A stretch of DNA of 64,000 nucleotides from Styela clava (Eukaryota > Chordata > Ascidiacea > Stolidobranchia > Styelidae): the NCBI RefSeq assembly GCF_964204865.1, contig NC_135255.1, forward strand, positions 7,283,135 through 7,347,134, read 5' to 3'. A model generated the notes under the pieces. It worked only from the letters and a program-made list of their open reading frames with translations. It was not told the origin of the DNA and did not search any database. The translations under genes and the position numbers were made by a program. This document shows positions 36,066 to 50,507 of the stretch, in pieces. Within the stretch, counting starts at the first letter, position 1. Every line of letters starts with the position of its first letter.

Positions 36066-39000
36066 TTATCCTTCCATATCACCATCGCCGTCTTCTTGCT
36101 CCGAAGCAGACCACAACTATAAGAAATATTGGATAACAATTAGTTGAAAGTATTATACCCAACATGCAGAAGTGAACATCTTGGTATTTTCACGATTTGA
36201 TAATATTAAATTTCACTTTACTTTGAATCGCTGTGATGCTTGCGATGAAGAAGATTTTCACATTTATCGAGGCAGAGAGGAAGTCAATAATTTATGGCGA
36301 TTAATTTATGGCGAAACATGGCCTCTTGGCCGATTACAAGTACATGTCGAGTACAGGAATAGATAGTCAGTTAATGGGTTTTGAAAGTTCAGCAACCTGC
36401 GGTTACATGAACCGCCATACGATTGCAAGGAGTCCAACAATCCTTTCGCACATAATTATCCCCAACGGCATTCGAACCTGCCACCCGCTAGGGGAAATCA
36501 GAGGCGCGATGGCACACTTAGCTCGATGCTTCTCGATCCTCGCGCTTCTTCGCCTCATTCTGGACAAATTCTCAGTAGGCACATCATGGTTACAAATTCT
36601 ATTAACGTAATGATATTTAATACATATGCAAACAACTCACAGAAAGATTGTCACGTAGAAGCTGCATGATTAAGGTGCTATCCTTGACCTTCTTATCATC
36701 GGTTTCACTATTCTCTATTACTTTCATCGCTTCGTCAAATGCCTGTAGAAATGCGATGATATAAAAATTAGTAGGAATGATTTCTTCTCTGGGTTCTAGT
36801 CGTGCATTGGCTTATATGCAAACTTGACCTTCTTCAAGCAAAGGACCAAGCAAACATATCATGCAGATTTTGGAGAAGATTTGGTTGAACCACTATCCAA
36901 ACTGATTGTTGAAATTAAAACTACAGACGATTAAACCGACGAGGCCGAGGTCTAATTTCTCTCACACCGATAACTATGATATAATAATTGTGCAAAGACA
37001 AAAGTCCATGTCTGACAAATCGGTATTTCAGACGCGTAAAGTGACTCAACTATCGAACCGACAGCCTCCTGGGACATTGTTAATTGTGCAATGAGAGACA
37101 ATTTTCGACTTTCATCTACATTTGGAGTGAAAATTAAAACAAATAGAAACTGATAAGTTGAAACAGATAAATTGTAAAATACCAGAAGAGAATAGAAATT
37201 TTCAGAAATTTCAATGGAATTTGTTGAAATCAAGGTCACCCGCACTCAATCAGAATTAAAGCAGATATCTTCTTCACCGAAACGGAATTTTCATATGTTT
37301 GCCAACACCTAAGTTTGCAGGGCCGAATTTTGTATATCCAAAATTGGATTCTGAAGTTGTAGTTTGACCAAAAAGATCAATTGTTTACCAACCCGAATTA
37401 GATTTCGAAAAGCCCATATTTATTTGCAGTGTCTGAAGAGAGTAACATTTTAACAAATTCTTATTAAGCGATGATTTACGATTTTTTTTTTTAAATAATT
37501 TTTGTCATTCCGTGTTCTAAGTATTTGTTCAGTTATCATATTCATCTAATGTAGCATATTTCCTTCATGGATCTGATGATCAGCGTATTACTTCAAATTG
37601 ATCTTCAGCACAAATAGTAGCAACAATGTTTCTAAATCAATGGTGTGTGGTATACTGTTACAACTAATCCTTGGCAGAAAGTCTTAAAAATGCTGTCAAA
37701 GCACAAATATACTTTTCAGACTTTTATACATCGTTGCGGCGGTAGAGATCGAGAAATGTTTGCCGCTTGTACTGTTATTTCATAAATATTGTTATTGCGT
37801 TACCCTACGTTGGGGGTAGGGTTACTGGCGAACGTGTCAGTTCTCCAAGAATAAAAGCACAAGTCAAAAATTACGCCAAGGGCTAGTTATTAATTCACCA
37901 TTCTTCTATTATTAGGTAATTTTTTGTATTAACAAATACAGATTTTGGGCTAAGAATAGTTTTCTGTATCGCAACGTTTCACCAGGGTTTATCACATGCT
38001 TGTACCATACCGGTAGTTGCCAGAACCCTCTTTCACATAAAAAAAATCGCGTTGTTATTGCCATACAAGGTACATTTTAACAATTCGTTTATGAATTACA
38101 GTTGGATATAAATATTTTCACTTAGGCATCGCGAAATGTCACCAAATGAAAATGTTATTACGATAATTCTAACGGGTGAATTAATGACGCGGGTTATCGA
38201 GTCACGTTGGATGTTTGCGGGCGAACCATCCCTGTGGTAAGGAGTCCTTTCGCAGAGAACAAGAATTCAATAACAGCTAATCTATGAAAATAGTTGAAAT
38301 AGTTGAATTTTGTTTTGGTAGTTCAAGTTCAATTCTATTTCTACCATCGTAAATATTAAAATTACGCGCCAATCACAATTAGAATATGTACTCTATCACT
38401 ATATAAAATGAAGTTGAGACGAAACTATTTACTACGAGACATATTTTGCATCAGTAATATTGGCTTGATGAACTTGGGTTATTTTTCAATATTCTGAACA
38501 TCTAGTTGAGTTTGCTTTGAACAATTAATTAAATCCATGGTACGCAAACAACTTAATGTAACAGTATCAGTGAATTATGTGGGGAACCGTTCCAAAACAA
38601 TAAAATGGATTGTCTGAAAATATTAACATTCACATATTTTATCACCAAACATATAAAAATCCAATCTCACCTCTTTGGCAATTGCTTGGGCGCGTTCGGG
38701 ATCAGCTTGTATTTCATAGAAAAATACCGAGAAGTTGAGAGCCAGACCGAGCCTGATTGGATGAGCAGCATGCATTTGTTCTTTGCAAATTTTGTAAGCT
38801 TCTTCATATGCACCAAGAGCACTGTCTGAGTTGGCTGAAATGAATAAATAATAACTGTAATAATAAAAGGCACCTCAAGGGTATACTGTATACAATATTC
38901 AAAAAGCAGTCCGTGAATATGCAAACGATGATTGAGTAAAATATCCTCTCCCAAAAGCGACAACGATTTGAATAGCTGAAACATCACCGTGTTATTTTAG

Positions 39001-42000
39001 AAGGTGCCTCTATCGAATACACCCTAGTTCAGTCGCGAACTAAAATCGCATTTATACCGACATGAACAAATCATACCCGGTGTGAGCACTCAATTGGAGC
39101 TCGGTTAATGTCGATAAAATAAAATCGATACGAACTGAAATGCGTACACAATAGTAAGATGTAGGTATGTATGGATATATGGTCCCAATTTTTGAATTGC
39201 CTTCGCAAAGAGAGTTTGATTTAGAACTACATGAAGAGATCCACGAAGAAGCATTTGCATTTTAAACAATACACGTTTGTAATTTACGTTTTATTTTTGA
39301 TCATAAACACATGCATGTGGTGTCGTCGTAACAATATATACCGGTACTTACTTTTTTGTTCGTCTGTATCCAGCACTTCGGCGACATATCGATAGTAGTC
39401 TCCTTTCATTTTTAAATAAAACGTTACGCTCTCGTGATCCTCCTTGTCTTTGATGCTTTTCAAAAGATATTGGTCAACAAGTTCCTAAATTGGAGGAAAT
39501 ATGAAAACTAATTTATTAGCATGGGGATTTGAAGATATCTGAGAAACTTGTTTTCAAAGAAATCTAAACCTAATGAAATTTAGAAAAAACGATTTTCGAA
39601 GAAGAATTTAGAAAATTTTCTCAGAAAGTATTTTTCACTGAAACTTCCATTTTCGCAGTAAAAATGACGATATTAAGAAACAATATTGCTTTTAATTCTA
39701 TATAGATACATTGACAGCAACAAATTTGAAATTAATTGCAGGTTCCATTACATTTGAACCCACGACAATTGCACCTGCATACTATTGCACCTATGGAATT
39801 TTTATTTTATTTTACGGATATTTGAACCCATACTAACCCTAACCCATGGAATCCGCATGTAGATTGAACCCGCGGATAAACACATGGGTTCGAATGTACG
39901 TGGGTTCAAATGTACGGTCACTTTAATTGCAATATCAAAATTCTAAAAACTATTGTAAACGATTAAACCATAAACCGACATGAAATCTTAAATACATACC
40001 ACGACTTCAGCGCATATTCCTTCAATCTCACTGGCAATCTGTTTAATGTATTCTGCGGCTTGGGTAATCTTCATTTCATCCGATCCTCTTTCTTCCTCTC
40101 GTTGTCTTATACTGGTTAAGACTCTCCACGCTGATCTTCGAGCTCCTACTACATTCTTGTAAGCAACGGAAAAGAGATTTCTTTCCTGAAATAAAATACA
40201 ATTTGATTCAAGTTGGCGTTTTATAAAATGAAAAGACAAATCTAGTAATTTCGAAGTGTTAGTGCACCCATATCAAGATTGAAGTGTGATACCGTGTTGC
40301 AGAACTCTGTTTGATTTGAGGACTTTGGTTTTTCTGGGACAGAGATATGTTATTGACAAATGTTTATTGGTGGTGGTCTAACTTCAATGAAAATGTCCTC
40401 ATTGAGGGGTTTCCATTGCCCAATTGTCGTAGAAGTATATCAAATCAATATGCGACCACGAACTGATGGGATTACAGTAAACGTCGAAATAGGATTTCAT
40501 ATTATTTAATTCATCGAATTAGGATATCCAATATACAAAACAATTGAAGTAAAGCCATTTCACACGATAATGGTTCAGACATCTCAATCATGATTTAGGA
40601 TTGTTTCTAATTTGGAAACTTTTTGTTCAAATTTTTTTATGTGAATAATGACATGAATAATCCATATCTACTGCCTATGCATATAAATAATCAATACCTA
40701 CTGCCTATGTAAACAGAGATGCAGATGAGCTAAAACTTGTTTACGTTCATGGAGAATATAGATTAATAAAGACGCGAGAAAGAAATGTTTAAGATTTTAT
40801 TTTATTTTGCTTACAGATATACACGATACTTCAAAGGTCAGATATATTCATTGCGCATTCGTTAAGATGAATTATTCGGTTTCAAGAGAGCTGGATAAAG
40901 TACCGGTAACATTTCCAACGACTTGAAACACTCGGTGACAACGTCCTTTCCAGTCATTTAATTTCGTACTATATTACTTTGTTACACGCAAACAAGGATG
41001 GGCCGAAGAAATTGAGCCAGAAAATTTGACTGGAAGCATATCAGACCACGTGTGTGACACACTGCTTAGATTTCGATACAGCCAGGATGTGACGTCACAG
41101 AGATGCTTCCGAAGCGCGCGCAACCATTCAACGCACACACATAAGTTAAACGACATTGCATCGATTGCAGATGCCACGAATAGTCAAAGGCAGTCGATTT
41201 AAATCGATGAATAATAACATTAATTAATATATATACAAAGACAGTTTCCGTTAGATCATATATTTAGTCTGAAAATAGATGATTTCAACTTGTTCTATGT
41301 CATATTACCGCGACGTAACAGAGAATTTAGAAACATAAAACTAAACATATATATAACGTTGTTTGTGTGTAAAACAAGATGATTGAAATACCACTTTATA
41401 GCCGAAAAATGAAGTAATGTATAACAAAACCACGGACAAGACTATACTTTACCAACAATATCTTCTATTTCTCTCACCCTAATTATGTCTACACAGACAC
41501 AATCTAATTAATCTTGGCCTTCATCAGTGTCGTCGCAAATTAGAAGAAAAAAAACAATCTATTTCTATATGAAAATTTTTGATGATAATTCCAAAAACAG
41601 GTCGTTTCTTTGACAACGTAAGCAAAACAGATTCAAGTCATGCACTGACTCCAACTGAGTGTGGCCTTGTCTGGGTCAGGTTTATAAAAGAAAGGAAAGG
41701 ATTGTATTTGATATTTTTAATCTTTGCGACTGAATGAACGCTCAGCTAGCTTGGCCTTAAGTTCCTACAATATACATCACCCTAAAATTAATCAAAGAGT
41801 AGTTTTTGTTCATACACCCAGTCATAATTTGACTTGACTTTTTTTTATATGTTTTCATATCCTCTGATTAGCAATTGTAATCAACCAGATCAGTTCAATC
41901 ATTGGCTGGTTTCTGGAAAAAGTTCCAAAAATAGAGAGCGATTGATAAAATGTCTCGTTATATTACGTTTAGAATGCACATTGGTCAGTAAGTTTAGTGA

Positions 42001-43820
42001 TCAATAAAACATTTGACTTCAATATGAAATAGCATTTGTGTCATATTAGCAATACAATACAAATACCACTCCGTTTTCAGGATCGGTGCCGCTCATATAT
42101 ATACATACTTTCGTCTTCACATTTTGTGTACGCTTTCTCAACCTTGTCAAAAATTCAGTGATAAGGTATTATTATAGCAAGGCTTGATATTGAGTCTTAA
42201 AATGAGTAGTCGAAGGGGTTATTACCTGGATACAGTCTTTACGGTAAAACTATAGAACTGATTTCACAAGAAACGATATTCACACATACGGATGTAATCA
42301 TTCTTGTGTTTCCGCAGTGCTGAATTCTGCTCAGTACTACACAATGAGACACACTCATAATTTCAGTATGGCTTTGAGTGAGAATAAAATACTGCACCAC
42401 TACTAATTTCCTCCCACAATACCGATGTTTATTAAATGGTTACCGCAATAAATCGGTCTAGCTACATTCTTTTAGGTTTTTTTTGCATTTGCAAATGGAC
42501 ATGCTTCAAATCGGTCGACGGCTGAAATATCGCTGGCCGAGACGGTTAGAATTTTATTACCAGGTAATCAATCATTACTGATATTTCTCCCGGGTGCTTG
42601 GATGACGGAAAGGAAAATTGACATGGCGAGAAAGGTACTGCACGAAGAGGTATCAAATTAAACGCAGTATTTACAATAAATACCAAACCCGCATCTAATT
42701 GAATAAACAAAAAAAAGCTTGGAAGACTGAAAATACTCGAACCGTAATGCTCCCCCAGCAATAGAACAAATACGCGGAAAATTTAGAAAATAGGCCACCA
42801 GCTAATGGCATTGCGATAAATGTAAATGATACACTTGCGGTCAGGGGGTTGGGATTTTCAAATTTTCGAATGTAGTAGCCTATTTGGCAAGGTGAAATAC
42901 CGAAAGGCATATTTGATAAAACATTGGGTAATAAATACCAGTAGCAGGTGAATATATATAACAGGTTATTACTGCAACTAACGTTGCCAGTGCGTAGTTC
43001 TGATTAGCCCCGAAGCTATGTGTTGACGAAGAACCGAACTAGAATATTATTATAAACAGTTAACCCATGTACGTGTTTCAAATGTGAAATACTTATAGAA
43101 TATTATATGAGAAACAGCTCGAATGCAAAATCAATTTCGTCACTCAGCCATTGCACTCACCTCGGAAGACAGCGGGTCCCCTAATTTTGCCAGTTCCTTC
43201 ATTTGTTTCATCATGTCATCGTACCTTTCAGCTTGTTCAGAAAGTCTGGCCATGATGACCAAATCTTCTTTCGATGATTCTGTAATGAAAATTAAATTTG
43301 TGCAATTCAAATTTATTAGCAGTGGGGAACACCCGATGTAGCCTGTCAAACAAAAACGCAAATTTAGGTTTGCCAACAGCATTGTTGGGGTCTTTCATCT
43401 CGATTTTTTATGGAAGAAATATTTTCAAAAATTCACATTCTTGATTATTATAACCTTGTGCTGTGATGATTAAAAAACAAGCGTTGAAAGGCTTGTGTAT
43501 TTAAAAGATGTACATATCACTTTGTGTGGCATAAAGTTTTGTGAAAACTGGCATCGTGTAATATGACTCATGTAATAATTATTACTTTGTTACGGCCACG
43601 CCCAGTTTTACCAAAAAGCCTTATTGGTCAAACTTCAAACGCCAAAACTATGCAATTAAAATACATCATGGGCTCCGCAAAATGCGGTGTCATTTCACCA
43701 AAAGGGGAAATAAATTAAATTAATACGAAGACAACAACACATATAAATCGTAGTTGGAATATCCTACTCAAGATTATGAAACCCACCACAATGATAAATA
43801 TACTTACTAGAATCAGCCAT
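36066..43820 (-). CDS. 14-3-3 protein (complete, seven coding exons)
   Basis: Exons in transcript order: 43808-43820, 43161-43279, 40000-40185, 39352-39484, 38671-38834, 36641-36742, 36066-36116; all GT-AG, phases agree, 255 aa. 14-3-3 dimers bind phosphoserine/phosphothreonine motifs on client proteins in the cytosol. Diagnostic stretches: [16 protein letters not shown] (dimer helices), [20 protein letters not shown] (Lys and Arg of the phosphate pocket), [14 protein letters not shown] (Arg-Tyr pair), [18 protein letters not shown] and [16 protein letters not shown]. The last coding exon is short and ends in an acidic tail, [10 protein letters not shown]. It is closer to the zeta/beta than the epsilon group, but diverged (for example [20 protein letters not shown]), so no paralogue symbol is given. 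The first exon carries only four codons (MADS). A 43-base intron start GTAAGT follows it. Confidence 0.93.
36251..36527 (-). mobile_element. tRNA-derived SINE, copy 2
   Basis: In - orientation: B box GGTTCGAATGC and GTGCGAAAGGATTGTTGGAC, then the family body and a tail near CACATTTATCGAGGCAGAGA. Diverged. It lies in the last intron of the 14-3-3 gene. Confidence 0.65.
39741..39922. mobile_element. 182 bp MITE in a 14-3-3 intron
   Basis: Inverted ends CATTACATTTGAACCCAC and GTGGGTTCAAATGTACGG, flanked by the 9 bp direct repeat TTAATTGCA (39732-39740 and 39923-39931). The interior repeats the GGTTCGAATGTAC-type motif. Non-coding. Confidence 0.75.
40186..43160. other. Long 14-3-3 intron, nothing recognised
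   Basis: About 3 kb between coding exons 2 and 3. It holds only short ORFs that look random; no repeat matching another part of the window was seen. Confidence 0.5.
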
Positions 43821-46800
43821 TGCGTTAGTTGAGAAGTATTATCTATATAAGGTTATAAAATTAGCTGGAGATCGAGACTTCTACGCAGTGACGTTATTGT
43901 CCAAGTGGGCGCAAAAGACTTCCTTCCACAATGGCGTTCTCTATATTGAACAGTGCAGTATTTCTAAATAACTGACTTCAGTAATATATTTTCTGTATAA
44001 ATATAAAACAATAATTAGTGTGGGTGTAATGACTGCTGATTAGAAACAGTAGGCGTTAAGCTTTTCAACACTTTTGACTGATATGTAAAAGAGGAAGAAG
44101 CAGGGTCCCGAAAATAGTGAAAATTTTACCATACATTGTCCTAAACACTTAATAGCGATCTATGCCTAGACAAATAATATTTTGCAACTAAAATATTACA
44201 TCAGGTTGTGCTGAAGAGCGTTCTTAGTCCAATAAATAATTCAAGAGATATTTGCGGTAATGGTGCTGCTTTTGCGCAGACAGTCCCATACGAGGTCGCC
44301 ACGTGCAACGTTCAGCACGATGATAAACATCTGGTTCATAATGTGCAGTTTATTAGAAAAATTCAACTAATTTATTTCCCGTTACCAAGGAGTGCGTTTG
44401 AGATATGAACGCGCTGTTTTGTATAAGAGAACTAATATAAATAAATGACTATGTATAACCCCATGCCCAATTAGAAATAAAAGAAAATAGGAATCTTGTC
44501 TCGATACTAATATTTATTCTCCTAACCTTTTTGTTATAGAAATGGTAGGTATAACATTCAACAAATAAAATGTTTGTATAGATGTGTTGCAAAAGAAGCT
44601 ATGCCGATTTACAGAAAATCGAAATTATTCTTTGTCCTGAAGGAGCAAATCATGGATTGTGGCTAGGTGAAATAGATTATTAAATCGAGAGTTGAGGCAT
44701 AAAGTAAAACTTAAAACTACGTTTTTCCATTTGCAAACAACAATTGAAAAAAGCCTACATGCAGGAATTCATCTCCCGAACGGTCACATATTTACAGAAT
44801 CAGCTTACTGACTATACTTTAGTAATGATCGTTTTTTTATTGACTTTCTTCCTACATGTTTCATGCTTTGTGGATACGGCAAAAAATAATTATCACCAGC
44901 TCAAACCTACTTTAAATTACCTTACAAACTCTACTCTATTTTAGATTACTTTCCTGGATTACCTAAACAGGAGTTGAAAATTATTCGCACACTGAGTTTT
45001 GTTTTACTAAGCTAAGCGCTTGCTTCGCATTACCATTAATGGTGAAGTTAGACGCCTGATTTCAACCACGACTAAAAAGCTACGTAATAAATTCGCCTAA
45101 AATACTGGTTTGTTCTATCAACAGCGTTTAGGCCTTACCTTTGCCAATCGGTTAATTCAGCCTGAGGGCATGATACTACCGGGCCTGTAACGTCAGACTG
45201 GAATGTATCGAATAGATGCATGAGCAAAACTGAAATTTCAATCTGAACCAAAGTAAGAAATTTACATTTGAACACTACGTGGGCGAGGGATGTCGAGAAA
45301 TATTATGCGCGGCTTACGCTGAGAACACACATGATGAATGAAACAGTGCGTTCAAATTTTTGAATGGAAAACAGATGCATTCGCGTCGCTGAAAATCAAT
45401 CGCATTCGCGTTTCATTAAACCGGAGGGGGGGGGCAGTTTTACTCCTATCGCACAAGGATCGAAGATACTCCGAGCGGAAATACAGTCGTATATATCTCT
45501 CGAGGATAGTCATGTTCAAAAAAGAAATTGAATTTTCAAAAGTGTGATGGATGAGTATTGACTGCATAAAGTGGATTATCGCTCCCAATTGGCCAATCTT
45601 CCACACATCGAGATGATTTCTACTAAGCCTTAATGAAAACTGGAAGACTTCATCTTACAAAATTGATTACATTTCTAATGAATATGCAATCTTATGCCAA
45701 ATAACAATAAAAACCTTTCAATAAAGGTGGATGCTAATTTTTGATTTTGTAGGATTAATCGAAATCATCAATTTCCGAATGAAATATTTCTGTTTCCAGC
45801 GAATCAATAATACGGAGTAAATGATACTGTTTACCTAAACGCCTAATTGAATAATCCGGCCGAGAGAAAATCTTGAACGGAATACAATACCTCTTCTGCC
45901 AAAGGTGTTCCGAATTATACTGCGTTACAGCAAACAAATCATATCTTGTGATTTTTACCGTACGTGCTGTAATTTAGAAGGGGGAAAACTCAATTCAAAG
46001 TAAAATCATTAGCGACCACTGTCAACAAAGGAACTATTTTAAATAAATTATCAGGGCCCTCCCGCAAACGCTCAACCATGCCGCTTCTATATATATCTTA
46101 AAAATCGACATGGCCAGGAAACAGTTTGGTTGCAAGGAATTCTGCACTACCTGACATTTTCAGGAAGAGAATAGAAAAATTTCGTTGACAAGGGGATATA
46201 ATCATTACGCCTGGATGAATCGAGTGCGAAAACTTATAAATATTTTCTGGCTGAAGCAGGACCGGCTTAATTAATATGGTAATATCATTACCAGTGAAGT
46301 CATACTAAACAGAGACTGCTTTCATCCTAACTATCCGAGATTTTCAATCGCGACTATCGATTGGCTGCGAACTCCCATTAGTTATCGGCCATTGTACCGC
46401 AAACGAGAAATGTCTTCCGAAACTTTTGTCACCTGGAATTATCCACCGGCGCTTCTAGCAGTGTTAATTTGAATATATCCATAGCACGCCCCAGTCAATC
46501 GGGCGTTTTCCAGCTCTGTCTGGAATAAATTGAAGCCTGGAGCTTGGTTTTTATTCGTGAATAAAATACTGACGGAGTTATAAAAATTGAATAATTATGG
46601 ACGAGGCGGGCTTATGCTATGTGAGCAGAGGATACCTCGGATTCAATTAAACAAGGTTAAAAGATTGGGAATCGCGTAAAGTAGAACGAACTGAACACGT
46701 CATATGTGCACTTGTGCAGTCATAGACGTCAGATAATGCTTCCGGCTTCCGCGATCCTCACATCGACTAATCATATACCTATAGAGCTTACTACTTACTG

Positions 46801-49203
46801 CAGTTGTATAAAAAAGCATTTCGCCATTTAGGCGCATTCCATATCCAAACCTACTTATCCGAAGGTTATTCCACTGCAGCAAACAATTCAAACAGTTAAA
46901 TTAATGGGCTACAGGAAAAGATCAATGATCAAAGTGGATCAATAACATTATCACGAAACAACGCAGTATGCGCTTTATCTATCGGGAACTTAATCCATCT
47001 TATTCAGTCATTTTTGACATTTGATGAAATATACTGGGCTTGCTACTGCAGTACTATGAGATTCGAAAACTCATTCATTTCAAACCCGTACAATACTATC
47101 GTAATACTCGAAGAAAAAATATTCACAGGCTGATACAGTTAAACCTGTGATATCAATCTCCTGATATCATAATGTCTGAATGAGGAAACCGGAGAGAGTT
47201 GGCACAATTTGATGAGATATAGGCTATGTCTGTATGTGTAAAATTCAGACACGACAACTCAACGCTCCATTCCAATTCCCATCTATACTTCCTCATTTGT
47301 TCTGAACAATTCTCGGTACATTTGAAACCGCGTTTACTGAATTCGTTTAAAAACGCATACCCATGGACAAATGAAAATATAGTATTTACACCGAACACCG
47401 ATAAGGTACAACATACCAGTACATCAACAGAACACTGCTCCTAACACGGTCAATTATGCGTGACGATCCACTCACTTTACAGCCCTTTCATTCATTGATA
47501 ACGCAACCGATCACTATTTTGTTACTACAATAAGACGGCCGAAAGACTCAGCAGCCGGTATCATAACGGCTAACAACAAATTATTAAAAAAGAATATCAC
47601 GGATATAATACAGTGGCAACTTCTGCGACTGAATTCATGCCTGAAGCTATATCATTGATATCTGTTTAAGCACCTCGCAAACTATTGGCTTTACTTGGTA
47701 TAATCAATCTGACTGAATATTTCAGCTAATTCAACTTCAGCCAAAGCTAAAAAAACGCGTGAAAATGTGAGCTTACTACGGAAGAATAATACTTTTAATA
47801 AATTTGTAGCTGTGCTATTATTTAATAAAGCGTACATTAACCGCACAAGTTAAACAAACACAGAGCGTCGAGTCGGCCTTAGGATATCGCACAGCCTCAT
47901 TTGGGTGTTGGCAGTCATGAGTGACGTCACGAAGTTTTCCTCTTGGCTCATTTATCGCCACGGTCTGATACATTCACTCTTCTACATAAGAGAGATTAAA
48001 GTTTGCTCTTTGGAGGAGCACGTGAGCACGAGCTATCATAGTGCACGCACCGTGCATTCTTTCATGGGATATTTTTGCCGCCAAAAATCTCGAATTTCAG
48101 TATTTTTAAAGATGCCGTTTCTGACCATATATTTCCAGTACTAATCGTGTTAGATATATAAAGATTTTTCAAAAGATGTGTAAAAGAGAACCCCGTTCTC
48201 GAGATATACAAAAAAATTTCATATAAATATAACGTATTTTATAATAAGCGAGATATTCCCGGTATTTTCCAAATTAAAATTGCTAAGCTTGCTTTCGATC
48301 CATAATACGTAATACCCAATTCAAAATGTTGAGCTCATAACATGTATGTCTTCGTTTGCTGATAATTCAACACAAGAATTCTACTTTTCCAGCCAGAATT
48401 TGCAAATATGAAAAATATTTAAAAAAAACACGCAAAATTTGTAGCCGATTTAATTTCGTGCCAAGCTTCAAATTACTGACTTAATTGCCGCACATCTGGC
48501 AATTTTTGGAACAGATAATGACATTCATTAGATCGGGTAAGAATATACTGGAAGGTTAAAACGAATCTGGGAAATAACATTGGCCAAATCTTGGCATCAG
48601 TTGAAAGCCAGTTAGATGTAGGGATTGTTTATATGGCGTCAATCGCCATTCGAATGACCTCCACGTAAAGGGTATATTGGGCTGTTATTTGAAAGGAGTT
48701 TGATTCAAGGGCAGCTACACAAGATGTGGAGGCCTACCGCTGATCAAGTGCAATGTAATACTTTTGTTATCAACGGATTCACAATGTCTCTAGCCTAATA
48801 AAATGTGCCATGGTGATTATTGTCAGGTGTATAGGAATGTTAATATAATTGAAAAATAAAGAGAAAAGGGGTTGATGAATTTAGAGAAAACAGACTTACC
48901 GACTGTCAAGGAGAGCAGTAACTAGGCGTCCCAAGTTATCTACTATATATATTCAGGTTGTATTGGCTTGAGCCGAGAAATTCGTGGATGTCGGTTGCTC
49001 TGGTTGGTGCGATCAAACTATTCGATAGAAATCCCCGGAGTTATGTGCAGCCTCGTGTAATTGTTATAACATCACCAACAAGAATACAAGTGAGAGTCAC
49101 TAGCGTTCTACCTAAATATCAGATATATCCTCGAGATATTTAGCTATATGGCAGGGAAAGGAATTCCGCTCAAGTTACACGACTTTGCTGCAACATAGGG
49201 ATA
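43821..49203. other. Intergenic DNA upstream of 14-3-3, no gene recognised
   Basis: Presumably includes the 14-3-3 promoter and 5' UTR next to 43,821. No ORF over about 85 codons and none with family motifs; no exon pair with matching phases found. A G-run lies at 45,425-45,434. Confidence 0.45.
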
Positions 49204-49263
49204 GGATAGGATTTACATATTTATCCCGGGGGAGAGGGAAGAGATAAGACGGCTTATCCATAT
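49204..49263 (-). mobile_element. tRNA-derived SINE, copy 3, tail part (split by an insertion)
   Basis: GATAGGATTTACATATTTAT and the CCCGGGGGAGAGGGAAG tail of the SINE family, in - orientation, ending at the 8 bp ATCCATAT (49256-49263). It continues after the hAT-type insertion at 50508. Confidence 0.85.
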
Positions 49264-50507
49264 TAGATATGTACCGATACCACTTTTTTCGCCGATACCG
49301 ATACCGATCCGATACCAGCTAAAAACGCCGATACCGATACCGATACGCCGATACTACAAAAAGGCCGATACTATCGATATTCCGATACCGATACTATGTA
49401 ATTATTACTTAATTAGGTGTACTGTGTCGGGCAGACGGGTTAAAACAATGGTCTTTGAGCGTTGTTCATAGCACACATTATTTCAGATCGAAAAGAGATC
49501 TATCACATAATATGAAATTGATGTTTGGCATCCAGATGCTTTAACTGATTAAGATACACGTTAGTAATCTCGGTGTTCAATTAGAAAAATCCTGAGCCGG
49601 GATGTCCAATTCGAATTTATTGTTAATATCGCGACTTTCGAATATCGTTATTTATGTTTAAAAGAATATCGCCCACACATTCTAGCGCCGCCGTCCTACG
49701 TTCAAATTAAAAGCATTTTACAAATATTTTATTTTGTGGTTAATCGTAATCATCGCCGCAATAAAACAAAGCCAACATGAAAGAATATCAATCAGCACCG
49801 ACGAGAAGAAGGCCTACCCATAACCGTCGAGGAGGTTTTTTTACTTTACTATTTTATAATATTTCACAATTGCTATCATATATTTTGAGACAATCTAGTC
49901 TAACTCTAGGCGGTCATGTCAAAATATCTATAAAGAAATTGTGTAGTTAAACAAAATTAAAATTAATACCTGCGTAGACTGATAATTGTGTCGGAATTTA
50001 GTTTATCGATGTCGACGGACTAAAATGATAATAAATGATAGTCGTAATTGACGACAAACAGTCAGAATTTATATCCGTGCCAAAAGTGCATGTGCCGTTA
50101 TTCAGGACCCCAATTCCACTGTATGATTTAAAACTGGGCGCCTACTTGCTTTTTGTTATGTGCTGTGTTGATATATTTCTTCATAATTACTATGTAATAT
50201 CAAAAATGTCAATATAAAAATTTGACAGCAAAAATAGCCAAATTAGTTGAGCTAGTTTGGCTGATGAATAGCTAAAAACAGGTGAATCCTATTCCCCCGC
50301 GGGGGTGGGGACAAGTATGGCTCATAGCTCACGATCTCTCCAGACAAAAAATAAATTGAAAAGTAGTATTCCAACTTATCTTTTAAAACATTCTGGACCA
50401 AATCAAAAAGGTAAATATATCGGAAATATCGGCCTTAATCTAACCGATACCGATATATGGCCGACACCGAAAAAATGACCGATATTGCCGACACCGATAC
50501 ATCTCTA
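49264..50507. mobile_element. 1,244 bp hAT-type non-autonomous element nested in a SINE
   Basis: The ends TAGATATGTACCGAT and ATCGGTGT...ATCTCTA are inverted (about 14 of 16 bases), of the TAGAGATGTACCGATACC kind seen in hAT elements. They are flanked by a perfect 8 bp duplication, ATCCATAT. Both subterminal regions are packed with CCGATA hexamer repeats (49,270-49,400 and 50,410-50,505). The interior has no transposase frame (best ORF about 60 codons). Confidence 0.88.
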
